NCBI RefSeq assembly: GCF_014694385.1 | Contig: NZ_JAAOCA010000012.1 | Coordinates: 96,271-160,270 of the forward strand | Direction: 5' to 3' | Origin: Pseudomonas typographi | GTDB lineage: Bacteria; Pseudomonadota; Gammaproteobacteria; Pseudomonadales; Pseudomonadaceae | Length of the DNA: 64,000 nucleotides | In this document: positions 7,676 to 17,392 of the stretch, piece by piece | Numbering within the stretch: the stretch's first letter is position 1 | How the letters are laid out: the number at the start of each line of letters is the position of its first letter | Made by a program: the position numbers and the translations under genes | Notes under the pieces: generated by a model | Seen by the model: the letters and a program-made list of their open reading frames with translations, nothing else | What the model was told of the DNA's origin: nothing | Databases searched by the model: none

Positions 7676-10048
7676 ATGACTGCAGGCGCGCCCACTATGC
7701 ACACCCCCTCTTCCGCCCGTTATCGCCCCTATACGCATGCCTCCGGTGGCTGGGGCTCGGCGCGCTCGGTGATGAATATCCTTTGGCGCGAACAGGCGCT
7801 GGCGCAGGGGCCCTTGGCACTGTACCGGCAAAACAAACCCGGCGGTTTTGCCTGTGTCAGTTGTGCCTGGGCCAAGCCCGGCCATACCCACCCCTTGGAG
7901 TTCTGCGAAAACGGCGCCAAGGCCACCGCGTGGGAATTGACCACCCATCGCGCCGATGCGGCGTTTTTTGCCCAGCACCGCCTCAGCGAGCTACGCAGTT
8001 GGCCTGACCAAGCGCTGGAGCAACAAGGGCGCCTGACCGAACCGCTGCGCTACGACGCCACCAGCGACCGTTACCTACCCGTAAGCTGGAACGAAGCCTA
8101 CGCGGTCGTTGGCGCCAAGCTCAAGGCGCTGAAACCGGCCAGTACGGTGTTCTATGCCTCGGGGCGGGCCTCGCTGGAAGCCTCGTTCATGTACCAATTG
8201 TTCGCCCGGGCCTATGGCCACAATAACCTGCCCGACAGCTCCAACATGTGCCATGAAAGCACCTCGGTGGGGCTGCAGGAAAGCATCGGCGTGCCGGTGG
8301 GCACCGTAACGCTCGAAGATTTCGCCCAGGCCGATTGCCTATTTTTTTTCGGCCAAAACGTAGGCAGCAACAGCCCGCGGCTGCTTCACCCGGTGCAGGA
8401 AGCACGCCGGCGTGGCGTGCCGGTGATTACCTTCAACCCGTTGCGTGAGCGCGGCCTTGAGCGCTTCGTAAACCCCCAGTCGCCCCTTGAGATGGTCGGG
8501 CCGCAATCTACGGTGGTCAGCACCCAGTACCACCAAGTGGCTATCGGCGGCGACTTGGCGGCCATGGTCGGCATTGCCAAGGCATTGCTGGCGCTGGATG
8601 ACCAAACCTCGGCCGGCGGCCAACCCAGCGTGCTGGACCAAGCCTTTATCGCCCAGCACACCCACGGCGTGGTTGAGTTCATCGCCGCCGTGCGGCGCTG
8701 GGAATGGGCCGAACTTGAACAGCGCGCCGGCCTATCACGGGCGGCCATGGAAGCGGCCGCGGCAGTGTATGCCCGCAGCGAACGGGTGATCTTCCTGTAC
8801 GGCATGGGCCTGACCCAGCACCGCCACGGGGTGGAAACGGTGCAGATGCTGGTCAACCTGCTATTGCTGCGCGGCAACATCGGTAAACCCGGTGCAGGTA
8901 TTTGCCCGGTGCGTGGCCACTCCAACGTACAGGGCCAACGCACGGTCGGGATTACCGAAGACCCGGCCAAGGTGCCGGGTGAGCGCATCGCCGAGTTGTT
9001 TAACATCAACGTACCCGAGCATAAGGGCTTGGCCACGGTGGATGCCTGCGCGGGGCTGCTCGACGGCAGTGTGAAGGCCTTCATCAGCCTGGGAGGCAAC
9101 TTTTTGCGGGCGATCCCCGACACCTCGCGCATGGAGCCGGCCTGGGCCAACCTGGCGCTGAACGTGCAGGTGGCGACCAAGCTTAACCGGAGCCATTTGG
9201 TGACCTGTGCCGACAATTGGCTGCTGCCCTGCTTGGGCCATACCGAAACCGACCTACAAGAGGGTGTCGCCCAAGCGTACAGCACCGAAGACAGCACCGG
9301 CTGCATTCATGGTTGGAACAGCCAAGCGCGCCCCGCCAGCGAACAATTGCGCTCGGAGGTGGCGATTATCGCGGGGCTGGCCCAAGCGACGTTGGCGCCG
9401 AACCCCAAGCTCGATTGGGACGCCTGGCGGCGTGACGCACGGCTCATCCGCCAAGCCATCGCCGCCACCTACCCGGACACCTTCCACGACATGGAACAGC
9501 GCATGTGGCAACCCGGCGGTTTTCGCCGGCCGCTGCCGGCTGCCGAGCGGCGTTGGAACACCGAACCTGGCAAGGCGCTTTTTATCACGCCAAAGGCGCT
9601 GAGCGAGGACAACGACGTAAACCCCGGGCGGGAACGGCGGGATGTACTGCAGTTGATGACGATCCGCAGCAACGACCAGTTCAACACCACCATCTATGGC
9701 TACGATGACCGCTTTCGCGGCGTGAAAGGCACCCGCAAGGTGGTGTTGATGCACCGCAACGACATCGCCCGGCTGGGCTTGGAACCGCTCGGTTGGGTGA
9801 CGCTGCGCACCGCAGTGGAAACCGAAGTGCGCCGAGAGGTCGGGCCGCTGCAGATCCTCGCTTATGACATCCCCGAGGGCTGCTGCGCCGGCTATTACCC
9901 GGAGTGCAACCCGTTGGTACCGCTGTGGCACCATGCCGAGCGCAGCAAAGTGCCGGCGGCCAAATCCGTACCCGTCACGTTCGAGCGCGCCACACCGGGC
10001 CCCGACGACGTGTCGATACAGTTGCCGGTGGCCGGGCAAGTGGCATAA
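7676..10048 (+). CDS. YdeP/FdhF-like molybdopterin oxidoreductase
   Basis: A 790-residue member of the formate dehydrogenase H/YdeP branch of molybdenum enzymes. A CxxC pair in GGFACVSCAWAKPG lies near residue 57. The probable molybdenum-ligand region is SSNMCHESTSVGL near 186. A molybdopterin-binding stretch contains FFFGQNVGSNSPRL and GMGLTQHRHGVETVQ, and a C-terminal dinucleotide-binding barrel holds TIRSNDQFNTTIYGYDDRF. YdeP-type proteins are linked to acid resistance in E. coli, but their reaction is not settled. The start could be 7676 or the second ATG at 7697. No accessory fdhD or other subunit is adjacent. Confidence 0.9.
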   Translation: MTAGAPTMHTPSSARYRPYTHASGGWGSARSVMNILWREQALAQGPLALYRQNKPGGFACVSCAWAKPGHTHPLEFCENGAKATAWELTTHRADAAFFAQHRLSELRSWPDQALEQQGRLTEPLRYDATSDRYLPVSWNEAYAVVGAKLKALKPASTVFYASGRASLEASFMYQLFARAYGHNNLPDSSNMCHESTSVGLQESIGVPVGTVTLEDFAQADCLFFFGQNVGSNSPRLLHPVQEARRRGVPVITFNPLRERGLERFVNPQSPLEMVGPQSTVVSTQYHQVAIGGDLAAMVGIAKALLALDDQTSAGGQPSVLDQAFIAQHTHGVVEFIAAVRRWEWAELEQRAGLSRAAMEAAAAVYARSERVIFLYGMGLTQHRHGVETVQMLVNLLLLRGNIGKPGAGICPVRGHSNVQGQRTVGITEDPAKVPGERIAELFNINVPEHKGLATVDACAGLLDGSVKAFISLGGNFLRAIPDTSRMEPAWANLALNVQVATKLNRSHLVTCADNWLLPCLGHTETDLQEGVAQAYSTEDSTGCIHGWNSQARPASEQLRSEVAIIAGLAQATLAPNPKLDWDAWRRDARLIRQAIAATYPDTFHDMEQRMWQPGGFRRPLPAAERRWNTEPGKALFITPKALSEDNDVNPGRERRDVLQLMTIRSNDQFNTTIYGYDDRFRGVKGTRKVVLMHRNDIARLGLEPLGWVTLRTAVETEVRREVGPLQILAYDIPEGCCAGYYPECNPLVPLWHHAERSKVPAAKSVPVTFERATPGPDDVSIQLPVAGQVA

Positions 10049-10134
10049 CGTTGCCGTTGGCGGCCGATTCGAGGCTGTGCCTTTGTGGCCGGGCGACGCG
10101 GCTACGATATTCACGGGGTTTGCGAACGGCTGAA

Positions 10135-10740
10135 TCAGCCGCCCACCACCTTTTCGTCGAGGTCTACCGTGCAGGGCACCACGCACCACACCTCCAAGAT
10201 AAAGTCAGCTTCCTGGTGGCTTACCGCCTTGTGCAGGCCCAGGCCCTCGTCCAGAAGCTGATGCACCTGGCGGCCGCGCTGCGGGGCGCCTTCGATGGGG
10301 TGCAGCCAATGGCAGGCCAATACCGAGCCGGTAGGCGCCAGGCTGAGCAGCATCTGCTCGATCACCTCACGCCAAGCCGGCTCACCCAGGTAGTAGCCCA
10401 CCTCGCTGAGCACCACCAGGTCAAACATGCCCCCGGGCCAGTCGCCCGGCAAATGGCCTTCCAGCACTTCAGCGTTGGGGTAGTCCCCCAGGCGCTGCTT
10501 CGCCAGGGCCACGGCGCGTTCGTTGAAGTCCATCACCACCAACTCGTCGCAGCGCTCAGCCAGCGCCAGGCTCAACTCGCCGTTGGCACAGCCCGGCTCG
10601 AAGGCGCGCTCGTAACGTTGGCGTGGCAAGCTGGCCAAGGTCAGGTCGCGTTTGCGCTTTTCATACCAGCGTTGGCGAAACGCCCAGGGGTCGTCACTGC
10701 CTTGAAAGAGTCGGTCGAAATACTCGGCGGGGGTATTCAT
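10135..10740 (-). CDS. SAM-dependent methyltransferase (NodS-like)
   Basis: A 201-residue class I methyltransferase. Motif I is AFEPGCANGELSLALAERC (about residues 46-64), followed by the acidic VMDFNERAV that contacts the adenosine. The opening (NTPAEYFDRLFQGSDDPW) and length match the NodS-like group found beside PIG-L deacetylases. Its ATG overlaps the stop of the deacetylase gene by four bases (10737-10740), so the two are translationally coupled. The substrate is unknown, probably a small sugar-like molecule handled by the neighbours. Confidence 0.88.
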   Translation of the reverse strand: MNTPAEYFDRLFQGSDDPWAFRQRWYEKRKRDLTLASLPRQRYERAFEPGCANGELSLALAERCDELVVMDFNERAVALAKQRLGDYPNAEVLEGHLPGDWPGGMFDLVVLSEVGYYLGEPAWREVIEQMLLSLAPTGSVLACHWLHPIEGAPQRGRQVHQLLDEGLGLHKAVSHQEADFILEVWCVVPCTVDLDEKVVGG

Positions 10741-11516
10741 ACAAACACCAATTCGAAAGGTTGCAGCAAACGCGCCAGGGTCTGTTCGTTGAGCACCGGC
10801 GCGGCGCGGGTGGAGGCATCGGGCAGCAGTTGGGTAACGTGTTCGGCGATCGCCTGCCGTTTACGCCCCTGGGCCTGCTCGCTGAGCATGAACTTGCGCG
10901 CCCGCGCCCACGGCAAGCGAGGGTCTTGCGGTTCGGCCCAATGCCAGGCCCACACCGGCGCCTCCAGCAGCACGGCGCCGCTGATCCGCGCCGCCTCGGC
11001 GGCCACCTTACCCAACGCTTCATGGTCGCAGTGGCCATCGTAGCGCCAAGTGCTGAGCAAACGATCGCCGCGGCCCAAGTGCCGGCACAGTTGCCCGAGC
11101 AGTTCGTCTTCGAAGGTTGCCACCTGGCCGTCGGGCAGGCCCAACGGGTGCCAGTCGAGCACGCGGGTGTCGAACCCTAACCGGGTCAGCGCGCGCGTGC
11201 TTTCCAAGTGCCGCTCGTGGCGCAGCCGGGCGGGCGGCCATACGCTCGAACCCGGGTGGCTACCGTCGCCGTCGGTGACCGACAGCAGCGTCACCTCGTC
11301 GTGCCGGCTGGCCATGGCGGCCAGCAACCCGCCACACGCCAGCACTTCGTCATCCGGGTGCGGGGCGGCGACCACCAGCCGCGTACCCGCCGGCACCAAT
11401 TCATCCAAGCTAATGGGGGCTACGTGCTGCAGGTGCTCACTGGCTTGCCATTTTTCCAGTGGTGTGCCCGCCAGCCCAAAGGGGTCGCCCGTATCTGGCG
11501 CAGTCATAGCGACCAC
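10737..11516 (-). CDS. PIG-L family deacetylase
   Basis: A 259-residue zinc-dependent LmbE/PIG-L deacetylase. The metal-binding signature PHPDDEVLACGG lies near residues 52-63, and the second metal histidine is in GHCDHEALG near 161-165. PIG-L enzymes remove acetyl groups from N-acetylglucosamine-type conjugates. The gene is the middle one of three: it overlaps the acyl-CoA dehydrogenase-like gene by 13 bases and the methyltransferase gene by four. It probably acts on an acylated amino-sugar compound. Confidence 0.9.
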   Translation of the reverse strand: MVAMTAPDTGDPFGLAGTPLEKWQASEHLQHVAPISLDELVPAGTRLVVAAPHPDDEVLACGGLLAAMASRHDEVTLLSVTDGDGSHPGSSVWPPARLRHERHLESTRALTRLGFDTRVLDWHPLGLPDGQVATFEDELLGQLCRHLGRGDRLLSTWRYDGHCDHEALGKVAAEAARISGAVLLEAPVWAWHWAEPQDPRLPWARARKFMLSEQAQGRKRQAIAEHVTQLLPDASTRAAPVLNEQTLARLLQPFELVFV

Positions 11517-12559
11517 TCTGGCGAGGGCTGCTCACACAACAGTTGGCCCAACCCTGCCAAGTCGCGCTCGGCGTGGCTTTGCCGGATGAACACGGGCAGG
11601 TCGGCGAACAGCCGGGCAAAGCGCGCCTGGCGGCAGAAAGGCGTCGCGCCCAGGGCACGGCCCACATGGTTCAGTACCCCTTCGACACTGTGCTCGACGA
11701 TCGCCCGCAGCCGCTGCACGGGCAAACGGGCATCCGCGACCGGGTGCGCGTCTAGCCACTGCGCACAGGCCTGCAATGCCGCCCTTGCAGCTCCCAGGTG
11801 AGCGTCCACCGCGCCGAGGTGGGCATCGGCATGAGGGTCGTCACGGCGCTGCACGCAGTGCCCGCGCAGGTATTCACCCGCGGTCACCGCGGCGCCGTAC
11901 CAACACGCCGCGACGCCGGCACCGCCATGCCAGAAACCGGGGCGCGCAAGGTACTGCCCCGGGTCGCCAACCAACTGGCCATGGGCGCCGTCGAACAGCA
12001 CCTCGACACTGGCGGTGGGGGCCATGCCCACCGCTTGCCAGCCCTGGCCAGTCACTTGCACGCCCGGCTGCGCCAGCACCACGGCCACCAATTGCGGGCG
12101 CTGCTGCTCATCCCAGGCGGTAATCAACGCTTGGTCAACCTGCCGGGCGCCAGAGCACCAGGCTTTGCGCCCCTGCAATTGCACACGTTCGCCGGCCCGG
12201 GCGCGGCCAGTGATGGTCACCCGGGCTTGGGGCGGCTCGGCCGCCCACACCGCCCACAGCCCATCGCCCGCGAGCGCTGCCGCACCCAGTTCGCTAAGGA
12301 TCGCCAAGGCATCGGTATGGCCTTCGAAAAGTTTGACCAAGGCCAAGTCGAAGCCGGCCATCTCGGCCAAGGTACGCCAGCGCTGCAAGGTGGCGCCGCC
12401 ACCCGGCAGCGGCAACTGGTCCAGGCGCTCGCGCTGGGATTGACGAAGTACTTGCCCAAGCTGGTCTAATGCCAACAGCGAATGAGTGCGCTCGGCAAAG
12501 GCTTGGAGCAGTTGCGCGTAATGTTCTGGGGCCGATGCCATAGTCGTCGCTCCGTGCAT
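11504..12559 (-). CDS. acyl-CoA dehydrogenase-like protein
   Basis: A 351-residue protein with the mixed helix-beta-helix arrangement of acyl-CoA dehydrogenases: an N-terminal helical part, a middle barrel (TITGRARAGERVQLQGRK; QGWQAVGMAPTASVEV) and a C-terminal helical domain. It is slightly shorter than catabolic members (about 380) and the usual catalytic Glu context is not obvious, so its activity may differ. It is first in the three-gene set with the PIG-L deacetylase and the methyltransferase. Such sets in other bacteria often also carry a glycosyltransferase, which is absent here. Confidence 0.8.
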   Translation of the reverse strand: MHGATTMASAPEHYAQLLQAFAERTHSLLALDQLGQVLRQSQRERLDQLPLPGGGATLQRWRTLAEMAGFDLALVKLFEGHTDALAILSELGAAALAGDGLWAVWAAEPPQARVTITGRARAGERVQLQGRKAWCSGARQVDQALITAWDEQQRPQLVAVVLAQPGVQVTGQGWQAVGMAPTASVEVLFDGAHGQLVGDPGQYLARPGFWHGGAGVAACWYGAAVTAGEYLRGHCVQRRDDPHADAHLGAVDAHLGAARAALQACAQWLDAHPVADARLPVQRLRAIVEHSVEGVLNHVGRALGATPFCRQARFARLFADLPVFIRQSHAERDLAGLGQLLCEQPSPEWSL

Positions 12560-12719
12560 AAGGCATTGTTAAGGTTTGGAGGCCAAGGGGTGGTAACAGG
12601 TTCAATACAGTGAGGGCTGGGGGCTTTCACGTTTTTTTCACACTCCCATGACTTCCATCTCACACGAAAGCGGCGACCCTTCGCGCCGTTTTCGCCCCTC
12701 TTCAGTGATCGACGGCGGT

Positions 12720-14039
12720 ATGGATTTCAAGTACACGCTCAGCAAGCGGATTGTCATTGCCTTCGCCGCGATGAGCGCCTTTGTGGCCGGCACCTTTGCC
12801 ATCGGCATCGTAGTCAGCGAAAAGGTCGTCGAAGGGCGCCTGACCGAACTCGGCTTGTCGGGTAACCTGCGCCGGTTGCTGTTACTCGATAACCGCGACG
12901 CCTGGGTGCACCGCCCGGAAAAAGACGAGCTGTTCTACGTACAGGGTGGGCCGCAAGACCTCGCCTTGCCGGCCAACCTGCAAGCGCTGCCGCGCGGCTT
13001 TCATGAAATCGGCGAAGGCGATAACGGCTACTACGCGGCGGTCGAGGTGGTCGACGGGCGTAAATACGTGCTGCTGCGCAACCAGCAAAGCCTGATGCAG
13101 CGCCAACGCATTCTCTACTCGGTCGCGGTGGCCGGTTTCAGCTTGAGCGTGGCGCTGGCCGTGTTACTCGGCTGGCTGATCGGCCGCCGGGTCATCGCAC
13201 CGGTCAGCAACCTCGCGGCCCAGGTTCGCCGCGCCAGTGCCTTGCCCGTAGAGCAGGCGCCTGCGGCGAGCGGTTCGTGGGCCAACGATGAGGTGGGTGA
13301 GTTGGCCGCCTCATACAACCAAACCCAAGGTCGCCTGGCCGCCGCGCTGCGCCGCGAACAACAGTTCACCAGCGACGTCAGCCATGAACTGCAATTGCCG
13401 ATCCACACGCTTGAGGCGGCCTGCCAGGAACTGCTCCAGGCCCATCACACGGACCCTCGCATCCAGCGCCAGATAAGCCGCATGGCACGTGCCACCGAAC
13501 AAATGGAGCTGCTGGTCAGTACCTTTTTGCTACTGGCGCGGGACTATGAAGCGCCAGCGCTGCGCAGGGCCGCGATCACCCTCAAGGCCGCCAGCGATGA
13601 GGCGGTCGACACCTGGGCCACGGCCATTCGCGAAAAGGGCCTGGCCTTCGAGTACCAGTACGTGGGCCACGGCGGCGAAGCCTGCTACAACTCCACCCTG
13701 CTGCTGTCGGTGATGGGTAATTTGTTGCGCAACGCCTGGCATTACACCGATGAGGGGTTCATCCGCCTGACCGTGGGCGATACCGGTTTCATGGTCGAAG
13801 ACAGCGGCATCGGCATCCCGGAAGAAAAACGCCATGCCATGTTCCAACCCTTTGTGCGCGGCGATGAAAAACGCGGCGAGGGGCTGGGCCTCGGCTTATC
13901 GCTGGTCCAGCGGATCTGCCTCGACCAAGGCTGGCGGGTGGAACTGACCGGGCGTGAACCGCAGGGGTGCTGCTTTACCGTGGCGCTGGTCGCTGAACCG
14001 CCAGCGTTGCCAATTGCTGCTCGAACCATGCCTGCATAA
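12720..14039 (+). CDS. orphan sensor histidine kinase
   Basis: A membrane sensor kinase of 439 residues from the ATG at 12720; the frame opens at 12648 and could add 24 residues. TM1 is near residues 10-30. A periplasmic sensor of about 100 residues follows, then TM2 (SVAVAGFSLSVALAVLLGWL), a HAMP linker, and an H-box reading DVSHELQLPIHTLEAAC with its phospho-accepting His. The ATPase domain has N (GNLLRNAW), G1 (VEDSGIGIP) and G2 (GEGLGLGLSL) boxes. QLP replaces the usual RTP after the H-box. No response regulator gene is adjacent. Its last 65 bases overlap the 3' end of crtE on the other strand. Confidence 0.9.
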   Translation: MDFKYTLSKRIVIAFAAMSAFVAGTFAIGIVVSEKVVEGRLTELGLSGNLRRLLLLDNRDAWVHRPEKDELFYVQGGPQDLALPANLQALPRGFHEIGEGDNGYYAAVEVVDGRKYVLLRNQQSLMQRQRILYSVAVAGFSLSVALAVLLGWLIGRRVIAPVSNLAAQVRRASALPVEQAPAASGSWANDEVGELAASYNQTQGRLAAALRREQQFTSDVSHELQLPIHTLEAACQELLQAHHTDPRIQRQISRMARATEQMELLVSTFLLLARDYEAPALRRAAITLKAASDEAVDTWATAIREKGLAFEYQYVGHGGEACYNSTLLLSVMGNLLRNAWHYTDEGFIRLTVGDTGFMVEDSGIGIPEEKRHAMFQPFVRGDEKRGEGLGLGLSLVQRICLDQGWRVELTGREPQGCCFTVALVAEPPALPIAARTMPA

Positions 14040-14895
14040 AGCGCCGGGTTCCCATGCCGTCGCCACATGCGCAGGCCAAATGGCGGTCGGCGCTGCGCAA
14101 GTGGGCCCGCAAGCGCTGGTGTACCGTGTCGGCGCCGAGCAGGGCCACCAGCGTGGTCTTACCAGCATCTTGGTGACAATCCTTACCGGTATGGGTGTGG
14201 CCATCGGCAAGGTCGTCCAGCAGTTGGAAGGCCTGGCCCAGCTCAAGGGCAAAATGTGCCAACGACTCGCGCACCGCGGGTACCGCGCCCGCCGCGACCG
14301 CGGCCATTTGCACGGTGGCGCTGAACAGCACACCGGTTTTCAACGCGTTGGTCTGCACGATCGCCTCGGCACTGCGTGCCCTAGCGCCCTCGCGAAGGTC
14401 CTGGTATTGGCCGGCGACCAAGCCCTGGGTGCCCACCGCGGTAGCCATCTGCCCAACCAACTCGGCCGCGCAGGCCGGCGCGTGCGCGCTCGCTGCCGCG
14501 ATGACACCGAAGGCGCGGCTGAGCAACGCCACGGCAGCGAGGATCGCGACATCTTCACCGAATTGGCAGTGTACGGTCGGCCGCCCCCGGCGCATCCGGG
14601 CATTGTCCATGCAAGGCATGTCGTCGAGCACCAGCGACGCGGCGTGGACCATTTCAACCGCGCACGCCAGGTCAACTATGCTGGCAAGCTCGCAGCCCAA
14701 ATCCCGCGCAGTGAGCAGCAGCAGCAATGGGCGCAGGCGCTTGCCTGGCGCCAGCACGCCTTCGCGCACGGCAATGCCCACCAGGTCTTGCTCCGCAGCG
14801 GGGGGTAGTAGTTCCTCCAGGCGGCGCTCCACCGCGTCGCGCAGCGCCAGCAGTTCATCGGCTTGCTCCAAGGCTTGGTGGGCGGTGGCTGTCAT
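13975..14895 (-). CDS. crtE: geranylgeranyl diphosphate synthase CrtE
   Basis: A 306-residue trans-prenyl diphosphate synthase. It condenses IPP with allylic diphosphates to make geranylgeranyl diphosphate, the entry to the carotenoid path. Both Asp-rich Mg-binding motifs are present: DDMPCMD at residues 91-97 and DDLAD at 227-231, with GKRLRP near 51-56. It is divergent from the fni-crtX-crtY-crtI-crtB operon and shares its intergenic control region. The 3' end overlaps the convergent sensor-kinase gene by 65 bases. Confidence 0.95.
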   Translation of the reverse strand: MTATAHQALEQADELLALRDAVERRLEELLPPAAEQDLVGIAVREGVLAPGKRLRPLLLLLTARDLGCELASIVDLACAVEMVHAASLVLDDMPCMDNARMRRGRPTVHCQFGEDVAILAAVALLSRAFGVIAAASAHAPACAAELVGQMATAVGTQGLVAGQYQDLREGARARSAEAIVQTNALKTGVLFSATVQMAAVAAGAVPAVRESLAHFALELGQAFQLLDDLADGHTHTGKDCHQDAGKTTLVALLGADTVHQRLRAHLRSADRHLACACGDGMGTRRFMQAWFEQQLATLAVQRPAPR

Positions 14896-15071
14896 CGATC
14901 CATTCTCTGCGGTGTTTTAACCGTTGCCAGTCGTTTGCATGGAACGCCTGCGTTCAAGCGGTGCCATACCCATGGTTAAGTTGTACCAAACTTTGAATAT
15001 GGACCAAAGTTGTACAACTGCTCACAGCAATGACAGCTCGATTCATTGGATTACTCCCGGGAGCTTCCACG
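14896..15071. promoter_or_regulatory. divergent carotenoid control region with paired TTGTAC boxes
   Basis: This 176-base intergenic region separates crtE from the fni operon. It holds two related elements, GTTGTACCAAACTTTG (14980-14995) and CCAAAGTTGTACAACTG (15004-15020). Their cores are TTGTAC at 14981 and TTGTACAA at 15010, and the CAAACTTTG/CAAAG arms are partly inverted to each other. TGTAC-type boxes are typical operators for MerR-family LitR/CarH light regulators of carotenoid genes, so an operator is inferred here. No such regulator gene is in the window. Confidence 0.5.
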
Positions 15072-16112
15072 ATGGAAACCGACCTGGTTCACCGCAAGAA
15101 CGATCATCTGGATATCATTCTCAATGCCCAGCGTGACCCGGTAACCCAGGCCAATGGCTTCGATCGCTTTCGTTTCGAACATTGCGCGCTGCCGGAACTC
15201 GACCTGGATGCCATAGACGTAAGTACTCGCGTGCTTGGCCGTACCCTACGCGCGCCGTGGTTGATCAGCTCGATGACCGGCGGCGCCAGCCGGGCGCGCA
15301 CGATCAACCTGCACCTGGCCGAGGCGGCCCAAGCCTTGGGCATCGCCATGGCAGTAGGCTCGCAACGGGTGGCGCTGGAAGGCGCCACCGATTGGGGGCT
15401 CACCCGCCAATTGCGCCATGTGGCGCCAGATATCCTGCTGATGGCCAACCTGGGCGCCGCCCAACTACGCGGGGCCCAGGGCATCGACTATGCGCGCAGG
15501 GCGGTGGACATGATCGGTGCCGATGCCCTGGTGGTGCATTTGAACCCGCTGCAAGAGGCCCTGCAACCGGAAGGCGACCGTGACTGGCGCGGCGTGCTCG
15601 CGGCCATCGAGCAGGTGGCGCGCACGTGCGAAGTGCCGCTGGTGGTCAAGGAGGTCGGCGCAGGGTTGTCGGCTCGGGTGGCGCGGCAGCTGGCCGATGT
15701 GGGCGTGAGCATGCTCGATGTGGCGGGCACCGGCGGCACCAGTTGGGCTGCCGTGGAGGGCGAACGGGCCCGGCGCAAAGCGCAGCGCGAGGTCGCCATG
15801 GCCTTCGCCGCGTGGGGCATCCCCACGGCCCAAGCATTGCACGCGGTGCACCGGGCACTGCCGCAAATGCCGCTGATCGCCTCGGGCGGTATCCGCCACG
15901 GCATCGATGCGGCCATGGCGCTGCGCCTGGGCGCCAGCCTGGTCGGCCAGGCGGCGGCCGTGCTGGCTGCCGCGTGCGATTCCAGCGATGCGGTAATCGA
16001 GCATTTCCAAAGCCACATCCAACAATTACGGGTGGTGTGCTTTTGCACCGGCAGCGCCAACCTGGCCGCGCTCAAACAGGCCCCGCTGATGCTGACCGAG
16101 GCGCGCCCATGA
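15072..16112 (+). CDS. fni: type 2 isopentenyl-diphosphate delta-isomerase
   Basis: A 346-residue FMN-dependent type 2 IPP isomerase, interconverting IPP and DMAPP. Family marks are [10 protein letters not shown] near the start, SSMTGGA (about 66-72), [22 protein letters not shown] and the C-terminal phosphate-binding [18 protein letters not shown]. The start at 15072 gives the family N-terminus METDLVHRK; the frame is open to 15030. The TGA overlaps the crtX ATG (ATGA at 16109-16112). Placement between crtE and crtX matches the Pantoea-type zeaxanthin glucoside clusters. Confidence 0.95.
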   Translation: METDLVHRKNDHLDIILNAQRDPVTQANGFDRFRFEHCALPELDLDAIDVSTRVLGRTLRAPWLISSMTGGASRARTINLHLAEAAQALGIAMAVGSQRVALEGATDWGLTRQLRHVAPDILLMANLGAAQLRGAQGIDYARRAVDMIGADALVVHLNPLQEALQPEGDRDWRGVLAAIEQVARTCEVPLVVKEVGAGLSARVARQLADVGVSMLDVAGTGGTSWAAVEGERARRKAQREVAMAFAAWGIPTAQALHAVHRALPQMPLIASGGIRHGIDAAMALRLGASLVGQAAAVLAAACDSSDAVIEHFQSHIQQLRVVCFCTGSANLAALKQAPLMLTEARP

Positions 16113-17392
16113 GCCACTTCGCCGTGGTCGCGCCGCCGCTGTACAGCCATTTCCGCGCCTTGCAAGCGCTGGCCCAGGCCTTGATCTGCCGTGGCCACCG
16201 CGTGACCTTCGTGCACCAATACGAAGCCGCCGGGCTGCTTAGCGACCCCGGCATTGGCTTCGAGCCAGTAGGGCTGGCCAGCCACCCGGCCGGCAGCCTG
16301 GCGCGCGCCTTGCGCCACGCCGCAAACCCGTCGGGGCTGGCTATCCGGCGGGTGATCGCTGACCTGTGCGCCACCACCGACATGCTCTGCCTGGCATTGC
16401 CCGCCGTGCTGCAACGGCTGCAGGTCGACGGGGTGATTGCCGACCAGATGGAAGCGGCCGGTGGCCTGGTCGCCGAAGGGCTCGGCCTGCCGTTTGTGTC
16501 GGTGGCCTGCGCCTTGCCGGTGAACCGCGAAGAAGGTGTGCCCCTGGCGGTGATGCCCTTTGCCTATGCCACCGACGAGCGCGCCCGGCAGTTGTACCGC
16601 GGCAGCGAGCGGGTGTACGACTGGCTGATGCGCGACCACGGCCAGGTCATCGCCCGCCACGCTTACGCGTTTGGGCTGCGGCCTCGGCGGGGCTTACATG
16701 AATGCCTCTCGACCTTGGCACAAATCAGCCAAACGCCGCCTGGCCTGGACTTTCCCCGCCAACAGTTGCCGGATTGCTTCCATGCGGTGGGCCCCTTGCG
16801 CCCTGCCCTGACGCGGCCCGGCAGCGACCCGGTGTGGCCGCTGGAGCCGGCGCGGCCCTTCGTGTTCGCCTCGCTGGGCACGCTGCAAGGCCAACGCTAT
16901 GGGCTGCTACGTAGTATCGTGCGTGCCTGCCGGCGGGTGGGCGCACAGGTGTTGGTGGCCCATTGCGGCGGCTTGGATGCGGCGCAAGCGCAAGCCCTGG
17001 GTGAACACGGCGCCACCTGGGTAACCGCTTTTGCCGACCAACGCCAGGTGCTACGCCAGGCCCATGTGCTGGTCAGCCATGGCGGGCTCAACACTGTGGT
17101 TGACGCCATCGCCGGCGGTACCCCCATCCTGGCGCTGCCGATTGCCTTTGACCAGCCTGGGGTGGCGGCACGGGTGGCCTACAGCGGCATTGGCCGGCGC
17201 GCGTCGCGGTTCTGCCGCAGCGGTGCGCTGGCCGAGCACCTGCAGGCATTGCTCGAGGGCGAGCATTACCGCCAGGCGCTTCAGCGGCTAAGCGGCCAGG
17301 TGCAACAACTACCCGGCACCGACGGTGCCGCCAGGGTCGTCGAGCAAGCCCTGTGCAGCAAGCGCCCGGTATATGCGGAGCGTGCCGCATGA
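16109..17392 (+). CDS. crtX: zeaxanthin glucosyltransferase CrtX
   Basis: A 427-residue GT1-family glycosyltransferase. The N-terminal half begins [17 protein letters not shown] with the acceptor-side motif. The C-terminal UDP-sugar half contains [20 protein letters not shown] and the signature [25 protein letters not shown] (split here by residue context), matching CrtX rather than macrolide transferases. It transfers glucose from UDP-glucose to the hydroxyls of zeaxanthin. The start is taken at the ATG overlapping the fni stop, not at upstream in-frame codons. The crtY start overlaps its stop by ATGA at 17389-17392. Confidence 0.93.
   Translation: MSHFAVVAPPLYSHFRALQALAQALICRGHRVTFVHQYEAAGLLSDPGIGFEPVGLASHPAGSLARALRHAANPSGLAIRRVIADLCATTDMLCLALPAVLQRLQVDGVIADQMEAAGGLVAEGLGLPFVSVACALPVNREEGVPLAVMPFAYATDERARQLYRGSERVYDWLMRDHGQVIARHAYAFGLRPRRGLHECLSTLAQISQTPPGLDFPRQQLPDCFHAVGPLRPALTRPGSDPVWPLEPARPFVFASLGTLQGQRYGLLRSIVRACRRVGAQVLVAHCGGLDAAQAQALGEHGATWVTAFADQRQVLRQAHVLVSHGGLNTVVDAIAGGTPILALPIAFDQPGVAARVAYSGIGRRASRFCRSGALAEHLQALLEGEHYRQALQRLSGQVQQLPGTDGAARVVEQALCSKRPVYAERAA

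Noticed and set aside
15626..16108. N-terminal extension of crtX
   Set aside because: The frame is open inside fni, but the family N-terminus begins at 16109 and the ATGA overlap fits coupling.
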